From Paraburkholderia dilworthii (GTDB lineage: Bacteria > Pseudomonadota > Gammaproteobacteria > Burkholderiales > Burkholderiaceae), in assembly GCF_000472525.1 (NCBI RefSeq), contig NZ_AWZT01000010.1:1-64000 (forward strand): a stretch of DNA of 64,000 nt. Reading direction: 5' to 3'. This document shows positions 34,603 to 42,555 of the stretch, piece by piece (position 1 is the stretch's first letter; each line of letters opens with the position of its first letter). Position numbers and translations under genes: made by a program. Under the pieces are notes generated by a model, which did not search any database, had not been told where the DNA came from, and was given only the letters and a program-made list of their open reading frames with translations.

Positions 34603-36288
34603 ATGGCCGTGATCCGTTCCGATCGTCCTCTCGACTGGGCCCAGGTGGCGGCGGTCGCCGCCGGCGAGCCACTCGAACTTTCCGCCGACGCCCGCGCGCG
34701 CATCGCGGCGGCGCGCGTGCTTGTGCAACAGATCGTCGAGCGCGGCATTCGTGCGTATGGTGTGAATACGGGCGTGGGCGCGTTGTGCGACGTGATCGTG
34801 TCGCCGACCGAACAACGCACGCTCTCGCGCAACATTCTGATGAGCCACGCGGTCGGCGTCGGCGCGCCGCTCGGCGTCGCCGAGACGCGCGCGATCATGG
34901 CCGCCGCCGTCAACAATTTCGCGCATGGACACTCGGGTATTCGCCTTGAAGTCGCGGATCAACTCGTGGCCTTGCTCAACGCCGATTGCTTGCCGGAAGT
35001 GCCGGCGTTCGGCTCGGTCGGTTATCTGAGCCATATGGCGCATATTGCACTGGTGTGTATCGGCGAAGGTCATGTGCGATATCGCGGCGAACGTCTGAAG
35101 GGCCGCGACGCGTTGCAGATGCTCGGCCGCGAACCGCTCGTGCTGGAAGCGAAGGAAGGGCTGAGCCTCATCAACGGTACGCCTTGCGTGACCGGTCTTG
35201 CCGCGTTGGCGCTGGCGCGCGCGGTGCGTCTTCTCGATTGGACCGATGTTGTCGCCGCAATGAGCTTCGAGAATCTGCGCGGCCAACTAGCCGCATTCGA
35301 TGAAGACTCGCTCGCGTTGCGCATTTCGCCGGGGCTTAACCTCGTAGGCGAACGCATGCGTACGGCGCTTGCCGACAGCGGCATTCTCGCGGCGGTAGTC
35401 GGCCAGCGCACGCAAGATCCGCTTAGCATGCGCACCATCCCGCACGTGCACGGCGCGGCGCGCGACGTGCTTGCCGCGACCGCCGACGTAGTCAATCGCG
35501 AACTGGCGTCGATTACCGACAATCCGATTGTCGCCGGCACGCCGGAAGATCCGCGCGTCTATTCGCAGGCGCATGCGGTGGGCGCGTCCATTGCGCTTGC
35601 GATGGACAGCCTCGCCACCGCCATCGCGCAAGTCGCCGCGATGGCCGAGCGGCGGCTCGACCGTCTCGTCAATCCGCTCGTGAGCGGCTTGCCCGCGTTT
35701 CTCGCGGAGCCGGGGGGCACCTGCTCGGGCTTCATGATCGCGCAGTACACGGCGGCGTCGCTGGTCGCGCAGAACCGGCGTCTCGCGTTGCCGGCGAGTC
35801 TCGACGGCGGCATCACGTCGGGCTTGCAGGAAGATCACCTGTGCCACGCCACGCCCGCGGCACTAAAGGCGCTCGAAATCGTGGACAACGCGGGGCGCAT
35901 CGTCGCGATAGAACTGCTGGCCGCCGCGCAAGCCTACGATCTGCAAGCCACCGACGCGCCACCCGCGCCACGCACGCAGGCACTGTGGCAACGCGTGCGG
36001 CAAATCGTGCCGACGTATCGTGACGACCGCCCACTCGCCGACGACATGAGCGTGGCCTTCCGGATGATCGCAGGCGAAGCTCCGCCGCCATTGCCGAGCC
36101 CTGACAGGATGAGGCCGCGCAGCTCTGCTGTCATTGCGGACGCATCTATCGGAAATCTGGCCGCTTCGGGTAACTTTCCCACCGCCGCGAACAGCGCGAA
36201 CAGTGCGAGCGACGCGGACTGCGCGAGCAATGCGGCCGGCTCGATCGCCATCGCAAGCAACGCGCCGGTCGCCGCTCACGTGGCCTGA
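34603..36288 (+). CDS. Histidine-ammonia-lyase homologue lacking the MIO tripeptide (ergothionase-like candidate)
   Basis: 561-residue member of the HAL/PAL superfamily. The Ala-Ser-Gly that cyclises to the MIO cofactor is absent: where HAL has GSVG-ASG-DLAPLAHMAL, this protein has GSVGYLSHMAHIAL (Gly137-Leu150). Against P. putida HAL numbering, the offset changes from -1 (Tyr52/53, His82/83) to -4 (Asn191/195), so exactly three residues are missing. Gln271 and Arg277 are kept (TQDPLSMR), but HAL Tyr280 is Leu274 and HAL Glu414 is Gln390 (LVAQNR). QEDH (409-412) is intact. A MIO-free relative known to me is ergothionase, which eliminates trimethylamine from ergothioneine to give thiourocanate; the transporter and HutC context fits an imidazole betaine. 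The substrate is inference. About 55 residues of Ala/Ser/Asn-rich tail extend past the usual HAL end. Confidence 0.8.
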   Translation: MAVIRSDRPLDWAQVAAVAAGEPLELSADARARIAAARVLVQQIVERGIRAYGVNTGVGALCDVIVSPTEQRTLSRNILMSHAVGVGAPLGVAETRAIMAAAVNNFAHGHSGIRLEVADQLVALLNADCLPEVPAFGSVGYLSHMAHIALVCIGEGHVRYRGERLKGRDALQMLGREPLVLEAKEGLSLINGTPCVTGLAALALARAVRLLDWTDVVAAMSFENLRGQLAAFDEDSLALRISPGLNLVGERMRTALADSGILAAVVGQRTQDPLSMRTIPHVHGAARDVLAATADVVNRELASITDNPIVAGTPEDPRVYSQAHAVGASIALAMDSLATAIAQVAAMAERRLDRLVNPLVSGLPAFLAEPGGTCSGFMIAQYTAASLVAQNRRLALPASLDGGITSGLQEDHLCHATPAALKALEIVDNAGRIVAIELLAAAQAYDLQATDAPPAPRTQALWQRVRQIVPTYRDDRPLADDMSVAFRMIAGEAPPPLPSPDRMRPRSSAVIADASIGNLAASGNFPTAANSANSASDADCASNAAGSIAIASNAPVAAHVA

Positions 36289-36414
36289 TGGAGACATAAC
36301 CGGTGAGCGGGCTTACCCGCCGGCGAACCGGCCGAGGTGTCCCCGAAGGCCACATCCTGCGGGGCGTAAAAGCGGTACAACGGGTACAACCCGCAACCCA
36401 CCCACGAGGTCGGA

Positions 36415-37245
36415 GTGAACACAATTACAAATGAACAAAAGCAGGAGCACGAGGGCACGCAAACACCTGCGCGACCAGGCGCGCAACCCGGTGCACAAAT
36501 AAGCGCGCAAAGCGTCAGCAATGCCGCCCGCTCCGCTTGCAACGAGGCGCCGGCGAAAGCAATCCCCGCCTATCAGCAGATCAAGCGCTATGTGATCCGG
36601 CGTATCAGCGAAGGCGACTGGAAGCCGGGCGGGCTGATCCCTTCCGAAACGGAACTGGTGAAAGAGTTCGGCGTCGCTCGCATGACGGTTTCGCGCGCGC
36701 TGCGCGAATTGACCACTGAACGCGTGCTGACGCGCGTGCAAGGGTCCGGCACATTCGTCGCGCCGCAGCGGTACGAATCGACCGTGCTGGAAATCCGCAA
36801 TATCGCCGATGAAATCGCCGCGCGCGGTCATCGTCATTCGGCGCGCGTGTTGACGCTCGAACCAGGCGACGATCCGCAAGCGCTCGAAGCGCTCGGCCTG
36901 ACAAGCGGCCCGGTGTTTCATTCGTGCATCGTGCACAGCGAGGAGGGCGAACCGATCCAGTACGAGGATCGCTACGTCAATCCGAAGGTGTTCCCCGAGT
37001 ATCTGCAACAGGACTTCACCGTCGAGACGCCGAATCATTACATGGTGCGTCTCGCGCCGATTCAGCGCGCGGAGTTTCGCATTTACGCGCAGAAGCCGGA
37101 TGCGTATGTGCGGCGTCATCTGTCGATGGAGATCGGCGAGCCCTGCTTGCAGCTATGGCGTCGCACCTGGGTCGGCGACGACGTGGCGACATCGGTGCAG
37201 TTGTGGCACCCGGCGTCGCGTTTTCATCTGGCGGGCAATGTTTGA
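36415..37245 (+). CDS. HutC-family GntR regulator (operon A)
   Basis: 276-residue GntR/HutC regulator. It has an N-terminal low-complexity lead (~40 residues), a winged helix (about 45-115, LIPSETELVKEFGVARMTVS) and a UTRA effector domain (about 130-270, YEDRYVNPKVFPEYLQQDFT). In hut systems this domain binds urocanate, so thiourocanate or another imidazole-propenoate is a reasonable ligand here. The start is GTG at 36415 with GGAG overlapping just upstream. It is the last gene of the plus-strand transporter-lyase operon and ends convergently with the second HutC gene. A short inverted repeat CGGGT-ACA-ACCCG sits at 36381-36393. Confidence 0.9.
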   Translation: MNTITNEQKQEHEGTQTPARPGAQPGAQISAQSVSNAARSACNEAPAKAIPAYQQIKRYVIRRISEGDWKPGGLIPSETELVKEFGVARMTVSRALRELTTERVLTRVQGSGTFVAPQRYESTVLEIRNIADEIAARGHRHSARVLTLEPGDDPQALEALGLTSGPVFHSCIVHSEEGEPIQYEDRYVNPKVFPEYLQQDFTVETPNHYMVRLAPIQRAEFRIYAQKPDAYVRRHLSMEIGEPCLQLWRRTWVGDDVATSVQLWHPASRFHLAGNV

Positions 37246-37287
37246 CGCGCCGACGCAGTGCGATGCGCGGTTGCGACGCGTATCGCG

Positions 37288-38163
37288 TCAGCCTTGCCGT
37301 TGCGACATATCCGGCACAAAGCGGCAGCCGAGCCGGTAACGCGAGCCAGGATGGACAAACCGCGCGAACGTCACCGCAACGCCACTCGTCCACGTTCGGC
37401 GCACGAGCGTGAGACAGGGTTCTTCCGCGCGAATTTCGAGTAGTCCGGCTTCGGCTTGAGTCGGCAGTCCCGCGTCGACAATGTGTTCGACGTCGTGCGC
37501 GGGCACCGTTTCGAACAGATACTCCGATGGCCTGATCGCCGAGAAATCCTGCTGCAGAAAGTCCGGCGCGATGGCCGGATTGACATAGCGGTCTTCCAGT
37601 TGCACCGGCAAGCCGTTCTCGCGATGCACGCAAACCACATGAAAAACGGAGGCGGCTGGCGCGAGCCCTAACGCGTTGGATACCACGACAGATGCGGTCT
37701 CGCGCTGCAAAAGCACGGTACGGTAGCTGTATTCGTGTCCGCGCGAGCGAATTTCGTCGCCGATGTGCGCGATCATCAGGAGCGTGGATTGCGGCCTCGC
37801 TTGTGCGACGAACGTGCCGACACCCGACACACGCGTGACGAGCCCTTCGTGCGCGAGCTCGCGCAGCGCGCGATTGACTGTCATCCGCGAAACGCCCAGC
37901 GTCGCGACGAGATCCAGTTCCGAGGGCAGACGCTCGCCTGCCTGACGCGCGCCCGATTCGATGATGCCGCGAATATGATGCTTGACCTGCTCGTAGCGTG
38001 CAGCCGGCGCCTCAGCCGCAGCGCGTGTTCCTGAAGCCGAAGCGTGCGTACGCCGCGGCGCAGCGCGCGTGTGCTGCTGATCCGCGTCGCGCGTGCTTTG
38101 AGCCGCGGCGGCTGGGGGTTTGCGGCGGGCTTTGTGGCTCTTGCCGCGAAGCATGGAGGACAT
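37288..38163 (-). CDS. HutC-family GntR regulator (operon B)
   Basis: 291-residue GntR/HutC regulator with a basic, Ala-rich N-terminal extension (~55 residues), a winged helix (about 57-125, RLPSELDLVATLGVSRMTVN) and a UTRA domain (about 140-285, LEDRYVNPAIAPDFLQQDFS). It is clearly paralogous to the regulator at 36415. It is the last gene of the minus-strand transporter operon, 51 bases after the ATPase. Its probable sites are the GGTATATACC palindromes upstream of the binding-protein gene. Confidence 0.9.
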   Translation of the reverse strand: MSSMLRGKSHKARRKPPAAAAQSTRDADQQHTRAAPRRTHASASGTRAAAEAPAARYEQVKHHIRGIIESGARQAGERLPSELDLVATLGVSRMTVNRALRELAHEGLVTRVSGVGTFVAQARPQSTLLMIAHIGDEIRSRGHEYSYRTVLLQRETASVVVSNALGLAPAASVFHVVCVHRENGLPVQLEDRYVNPAIAPDFLQQDFSAIRPSEYLFETVPAHDVEHIVDAGLPTQAEAGLLEIRAEEPCLTLVRRTWTSGVAVTFARFVHPGSRYRLGCRFVPDMSQRQG

Positions 38164-38214
38164 CGGCAGCCCCTGGTTACTGTCCGCGCGATGCGCTCGG
38201 GGCAGGGCGCGCGT

Positions 38215-39078
38215 TCATAGCGGCTCTGCGTCGTCGGGGCCGCGCGCCCAGAAAGCGTTGCGGTCGAAATAGTTTTGCAGGAACTGTCGCAAGCGCGGCT
38301 GTCCGGCGTCGTGAAAAACTTCGCGTGGTTTGCCCTGGACCGCAATGCGTCCCTGGTCGATGAACATCACCTTATCCGCGACCTGCGCGGCGAAGCCCAT
38401 TTCATGCGTGACCACGGCCATCGTCATGCCGTCGCGCGCGAGTTGCTTCATCACTTGCAGCACCTCGCCGACGAGTTCGGGATCGAGCGCCGAAGTGGGT
38501 TCGTCGAACAGCATGATGTGCGGTTCCATTGCCAGCGCTCGTGCAATCGCCACGCGTTGCTGCTGGCCGCCTGAAAGTTTCGCCGGATATGCATCGCCCT
38601 TATGCGAGAGGCCCACTGTTTCGAGCATCGCATTCGCGCGGCGGCGCGCTTCGGCGTGCGGCATACGCCGCACTCGCAGCAGCGCTTCCATGACGTTGCC
38701 AAGCGCCGTCATGTGTGGCCACAGATTGAACTGCTGAAACACCATGCCGACGTTGCGCCGAACGCGATTGATCTCGGCTTGCGGAGCGCGCACGCGCTTG
38801 CCGTTGCGCTCGCTATAGCCAAGCAGTTCGCCTTCGATGCGCACGTCGCCGTGATCGTACGTTTCCAGCGCGGCGAGGCAGCGCAACAGCGTGCTCTTTC
38901 CCGATCCGGAAGGCCCGATGATGCACACGACTTCGGAACGGGCGATCTCCAGATCGACGCCGCGCAGCACTTCGACTTCGCCGAAGCGCTTGCGTAGATC
39001 GCGCACTTCGATCAGCGGCGAACCGTGTTGCGTGTCGACGGCGGACGCGGAAGAGGGCATGTCGGCAATAGCGTTCAT
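38215..39078 (-). CDS. Amino acid ABC transporter ATPase
   Basis: 287-residue HisP/GlnQ-type ATPase: Walker [11 protein letters not shown]-loop [12 protein letters not shown], signature [15 protein letters not shown], Walker [13 protein letters not shown], and VVTHEMGFA. The ATG at 39078 ([10 protein letters not shown]) was chosen as the start: it lies 17 bases after the permease stop, and upstream codons would run back into the permease gene. Energises operon B import. Confidence 0.9.
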   Translation of the reverse strand: MNAIADMPSSASAVDTQHGSPLIEVRDLRKRFGEVEVLRGVDLEIARSEVVCIIGPSGSGKSTLLRCLAALETYDHGDVRIEGELLGYSERNGKRVRAPQAEINRVRRNVGMVFQQFNLWPHMTALGNVMEALLRVRRMPHAEARRRANAMLETVGLSHKGDAYPAKLSGGQQQRVAIARALAMEPHIMLFDEPTSALDPELVGEVLQVMKQLARDGMTMAVVTHEMGFAAQVADKVMFIDQGRIAVQGKPREVFHDAGQPRLRQFLQNYFDRNAFWARGPDDAEPL

Positions 39079-39095
39079 GAAGTAGTCCGATTCCT

Positions 39096-39758
39096 TTATG
39101 CCATGAAACGGGCGATGCGGGTCTCGGCCCACATGCCCGCGCGCGAAGTCAGTTCGACCAGCGCGAGATAGCACACGCATAGCATGAGCAGCGTTTCGAC
39201 GAAAGCGAAACTCGCGGAGCCGATGCCGGTCAGCACGAACGTCAGTTCAGGCACGGTGACGATCGACAGCACAGCGGTCTCCTTGCTCAATACGATGATG
39301 AGGTTCGTCAGCGCGGGTACGATCAGCACCAGCATTTGCGGCATCTGAATGCGCCACACGGCCTGTGTGCGCGTCAGGCCGAGACACGACGCCGCTTCGA
39401 GATGGCCAGGCGGCACCGACTGGAATCCGGAGCGGAACGCTTCGGCGAAATACGCGCTGCCATAGAGGCCAAGGCCGAGCACGCCGGCTGTCATTGGTTC
39501 GAGCGTGAGGCCGAACGACGGGCCGCCGTAGTAGAGCAAGAACAGTTGGACGAGAAACGGCGTGCCGCGAAAGAGCTCGATATATAAGCGCAACAGGCCG
39601 CGTATCCAGCGTCCGCAAAAGAGTTGCAGTACGGCGATCAGAAAGCCGATTACCATGCCGATCGCCACGCCCGCCGCCCACGTGCCGAGCGTGGTGGCGA
39701 GGCCCGCTGCAATCGGCTGAAGATTGTGCGTGATGACGGTGGGATCGAACTGTTGCAT
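39096..39758 (-). CDS. Amino acid ABC transporter permease
   Basis: 220-residue HisM/GlnP-type permease with five hydrophobic segments. The EAA loop is [20 protein letters not shown], and [17 protein letters not shown] near residue 64 is a family landmark. It starts 19 bases after the other permease gene of this operon. Confidence 0.9.
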   Translation of the reverse strand: MQQFDPTVITHNLQPIAAGLATTLGTWAAGVAIGMVIGFLIAVLQLFCGRWIRGLLRLYIELFRGTPFLVQLFLLYYGGPSFGLTLEPMTAGVLGLGLYGSAYFAEAFRSGFQSVPPGHLEAASCLGLTRTQAVWRIQMPQMLVLIVPALTNLIIVLSKETAVLSIVTVPELTFVLTGIGSASFAFVETLLMLCVCYLALVELTSRAGMWAETRIARFMA

Positions 39759-39777
39759 CGCGTAGGCTCCGGGTCGA

Positions 39778-40428
39778 TCAGGCGTGCTTCAGACGATACT
39801 CCGCGGCATGCGCGATCAACGCAAGCGCACCGCAAATCACGAAGTAAATGAGCCCGGCGGCGAGATACGCTTCGAGCGGTCTGTAAGTACTCGCGGCAAT
39901 GTTCTGCGCGGTGCGCGTCAACTCCGCCACACCGACAACCGAGATCAACGACGAAGCCTTGATCAGCAGCACCATCTCGTTGACGAGCGACGGCAGCGTC
40001 AGGCGGAATGCCTGCGGCACGAGAATGCGCCGCAGTGTGTCGAACGGCGAGAGGCCGAGCATGCGCGCGGCTTCGATATGACCCGGTGGAATGCTGAGAA
40101 AACCGCCGCGCAGAATTTCAGCGATATAGGAGGCCGAGCACAGCGATACCGCGCTGATCGCAGCAACGAGCGGCGATACGTTGATGCCCGCGAACGGCAG
40201 CAGGTAATACACCAGCAGCAATTGCACGAGCATCGGCACGCCGCGAAAGAAGAACACATACGCACCGCCGAATCGGCGCGCGGCGCGATTCGGCGACAGG
40301 CGCGCTGTGCACACGCCGACCGCGACGAAGAAGCCGATGAAAAGACCCGTCAGCGAAACGCCGATGGTGGCAAGCGCCGCGTGCAGCAGCAGCGGCATGC
40401 CCTGAACGAAGACGGTCGTACTGAACAT
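39778..40428 (-). CDS. Amino acid ABC transporter permease
   Basis: 216-residue permease of the same family, with FFFRGVPMLVQLLLVYYLLP and the EAA loop PPGHIEAARMLGLSPFDTLR. It forms the channel with the permease encoded at 39096. It follows the binding-protein gene by 70 bases, a gap that could hold an mRNA-stabilising structure; I do not see a clear one. Confidence 0.9.
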   Translation of the reverse strand: MFSTTVFVQGMPLLLHAALATIGVSLTGLFIGFFVAVGVCTARLSPNRAARRFGGAYVFFFRGVPMLVQLLLVYYLLPFAGINVSPLVAAISAVSLCSASYIAEILRGGFLSIPPGHIEAARMLGLSPFDTLRRILVPQAFRLTLPSLVNEMVLLIKASSLISVVGVAELTRTAQNIAASTYRPLEAYLAAGLIYFVICGALALIAHAAEYRLKHA

Positions 40429-40498
40429 GAGCGTCGCCCCCCGCTGACGTGCGTTTAGTGCGTGTTCAATGCGTGCTCAATGCGCTTTTAGAACGCGC

Positions 40499-41326
40499 TC
40501 AATAGTTCGGCGCGGGCATGGTCGTCGGGGCATCCATTGCCACGCCGAACCACTTCTTCTGCAAAGCCGCGAGGCGCCCGTCGTTGTGCATTTTCACGAG
40601 CGCCGCATTGAAGGCGTCGGCGAGCGGCTTGCTGTCCGCATCTTTACGCAGGCAATACGCGAAGTACACTTTCGCGCCGAACGGCGGTTGCACCACCGCG
40701 AAAGTTTCGGGTCGCTGCTTGGCGACATAGGCGATGTTGGTCATCGAATTCGCCACCGCCGCGATGCGGCCAGCGGCGAGATCAGCATAGGCCTGATTGT
40801 TGTCGACGTATTCGCGGATTTCAGGCGGCTTCGGCAATGTGGCGACGTATGCCTTCAGCTGATCGAGCTGGGCCGAGCCCTTGCCGGCGCCCACGGTCTT
40901 GCCTGCAATGTCCGACGATTGCTTGAGCGCCGCGTCGTTCGCGCGTTTGAGCAGCGCGTCGGTGGCGTCTGCAACCGGCAACGTGTACGTGTAGCGCTCC
41001 ATACGCGCCTTCGTGACGGTGAGCGGGCCGCCCACCATATCGAACTTGCCCGCTTCGAGGCCGGGCAGCACGCTCGGCCACGGCAAGTCGATAAAGCGCA
41101 CTTTCACGCCGAGTTCCTTGCCGACTTCGGCGAAGAGATCCTTGTTGAAACCCGCTTGCTGACCGTTTTCGAGGAAGTCGAAAGGCGCGAACTGCATCTC
41201 GGTGCCGACCACGAGTTCGCCGGCCTTCTTCACTTTGGCAAGCTGGTCTTCCGCATGAGCGGTGACACTCGTGGCGCACAACGCCAGCATGACCAAACGA
41301 CACTTCCAGCCTGCAAGGATGCTCAT
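40499..41326 (-). CDS. Amino acid ABC transporter substrate-binding protein
   Basis: 275-residue SBP_bac_3 binding protein with a signal peptide cut near VTAHA. Family blocks are VGTEMQFAPFDFLENGQQAG, DLPWPSVLPGLEAGKFDMVG and GAGKGSAQLDQLKAYV. It is the first gene of operon B (binding protein, two permeases, ATPase, HutC regulator), and the sequence is only distantly like the binding protein at 31296, so the two systems probably have different ligands. The ATG at 41326 is preceded by GGAGAAT. Confidence 0.9.
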   Translation of the reverse strand: MSILAGWKCRLVMLALCATSVTAHAEDQLAKVKKAGELVVGTEMQFAPFDFLENGQQAGFNKDLFAEVGKELGVKVRFIDLPWPSVLPGLEAGKFDMVGGPLTVTKARMERYTYTLPVADATDALLKRANDAALKQSSDIAGKTVGAGKGSAQLDQLKAYVATLPKPPEIREYVDNNQAYADLAAGRIAAVANSMTNIAYVAKQRPETFAVVQPPFGAKVYFAYCLRKDADSKPLADAFNAALVKMHNDGRLAALQKKWFGVAMDAPTTMPAPNY

Positions 41327-41385
41327 GGGATTCTCCGGTTGGCAAAGCGAGGCTCGCACGAAAGCGCTCGGCGCAAGTCATGCGA

Positions 41386-41400
41386 GGCAGTATATACCGC
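41386..41400. promoter_or_regulatory. HutC-type operator candidate, operon B side
   Basis: GGCAGTATATACCGC; its reverse complement shares GCGGTATATAC with the site at 41485. It fits GTNTANAC and lies about 60 bases upstream of the binding-protein start at 41326. Confidence 0.55.
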
Positions 41401-41484
41401 AGTTTTCGCGCGAAATAAATAAACGCACGAGTAGAGAAAAGCCCTTATATGAAGCACCGCTCGCGCACTTGCGAGCGCGCCTTT

Positions 41485-41502
41485 GGCGGTATATACCACT
41501 GC
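41485..41502. promoter_or_regulatory. HutC-type operator candidate, dioxygenase side
   Basis: Contains the perfect palindrome GGTATATACC (41488-41497) within GGCGGTATATACCACTGC. It lies about 50 bases upstream of the dioxygenase start at 41554. With the inverted copy at 41386 it marks a shared divergent control region. Confidence 0.6.
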
Positions 41503-41553
41503 AATGACATGGCGATCCCGCCGAACCCGTCGGTCCTCTCACGGAGCAACGCG

Positions 41554-42528
41554 ATGCCTGTGACCCGTATTCCCCTCATCGACTTTGCCGGCGTTCGCGC
41601 GGGCGAGGCGCATGCGTTGCAGCGCGTGGCGCGGCAAATTCGCGAAGCCTGCACGACGATCGGCTTCTTCTACATCGTCAATCACGGCGTGCCGCAAGCG
41701 ACGATCGACGCCGCGGCACAGGCCGCGCGCACGTTCTTCGCGTTTGCACCCGAGATCAAACGGCGCGCGGCGGTCAATCATCGGCATCGCGGTTTCAATG
41801 CGCTTGGCGACGCGACCATGTATCAGGCGAAACGCCCCGATTACAAGGAGTTTTTCAGCATCGGGCTCGAATTGCCGGAAGACGATCCTGATGTGCTCGC
41901 CGGACAGGCGCTGCGCGGACCGAATAACTGGCCGGACTTCATGCCCGAACTGCGTCCCGCGTTGTACGGCTACTATGAAGCGGTGGGCGCATGCGGCGCC
42001 GATCTGCTGCGCGCGGTGGCGGTAAGCCTTGGCGTCGATGAACATTTTTTCGCGCCGCGTTATACGAAGCGGATGCAGCGCACGCAGATGGTCTACTATC
42101 CGCCGCAGCCGCCTCAATTGGACGAGGATCAGTTCGGTGTCGCGCCGCATACTGATTACGGCTGCATCACACTGCTGTGGCAGGACCAGGTGGGTGGCTT
42201 GCAGGTGCGTGAAATTGCCAACGATACGTGGGTCGATGCGCCGCCTGTCGAGGGCAGCTTCGTCGTGAACGTCGGCGATCTACTCGCGCGCTGGACCGAC
42301 GATCGTTTTCGCTCGACGCTGCATCGCGTGATCAATGCCTCCGGGCGCGAGCGTTATTCGATCGCGACGTTCTACGATCCGACCTACGGCGCAATCGTCG
42401 ATCCGCGCGATCTCGGCGCGAGCGCGGACGATCTGAAGTATCAGCCTGTGGCCGCGGGCGACTATATTCTCGGGCGTATCAACGATTCAATGGGTTATCG
42501 GAAGAAGCAGGCCGCTAAAGCCACCTGA
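41554..42528 (+). CDS. Isopenicillin-N-synthase-like Fe(II)/2-oxoglutarate dioxygenase
   Basis: 324-residue non-haem iron dioxygenase of the 2OG-FeII_Oxy family. Iron ligands are His199 and Asp201 (APHTDYGC) and His257 (TLHRVIN), and the 2-oxoglutarate anchor is the RYS motif at Arg267/Ser269. The N-terminal DIOX_N domain is present (PLIDFAGV, GFFYIVNHGVP). The start at 41554 has ACGGAGC upstream; an in-frame ATG lies at 41509, 12 bases after the GGTATATACC palindrome. It is followed 27 bases later by an FAD dehydrogenase and is divergent from operon B. The substrate is unknown; a hydroxylation step feeding the neighbouring pathway is inference. Confidence 0.88.
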   Translation: MPVTRIPLIDFAGVRAGEAHALQRVARQIREACTTIGFFYIVNHGVPQATIDAAAQAARTFFAFAPEIKRRAAVNHRHRGFNALGDATMYQAKRPDYKEFFSIGLELPEDDPDVLAGQALRGPNNWPDFMPELRPALYGYYEAVGACGADLLRAVAVSLGVDEHFFAPRYTKRMQRTQMVYYPPQPPQLDEDQFGVAPHTDYGCITLLWQDQVGGLQVREIANDTWVDAPPVEGSFVVNVGDLLARWTDDRFRSTLHRVINASGRERYSIATFYDPTYGAIVDPRDLGASADDLKYQPVAAGDYILGRINDSMGYRKKQAAKAT

Positions 42529-42555
42529 GCTAACTAACACGCAAAGGACAACTGC

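Noticed and set aside
36160..36190. Ala-Ala-Ser-Gly in the tail of the lyase as a displaced MIO motif
   Set aside because: It lies in a low-complexity extension after the catalytic domain, far from the helix dipoles that promote MIO cyclisation.
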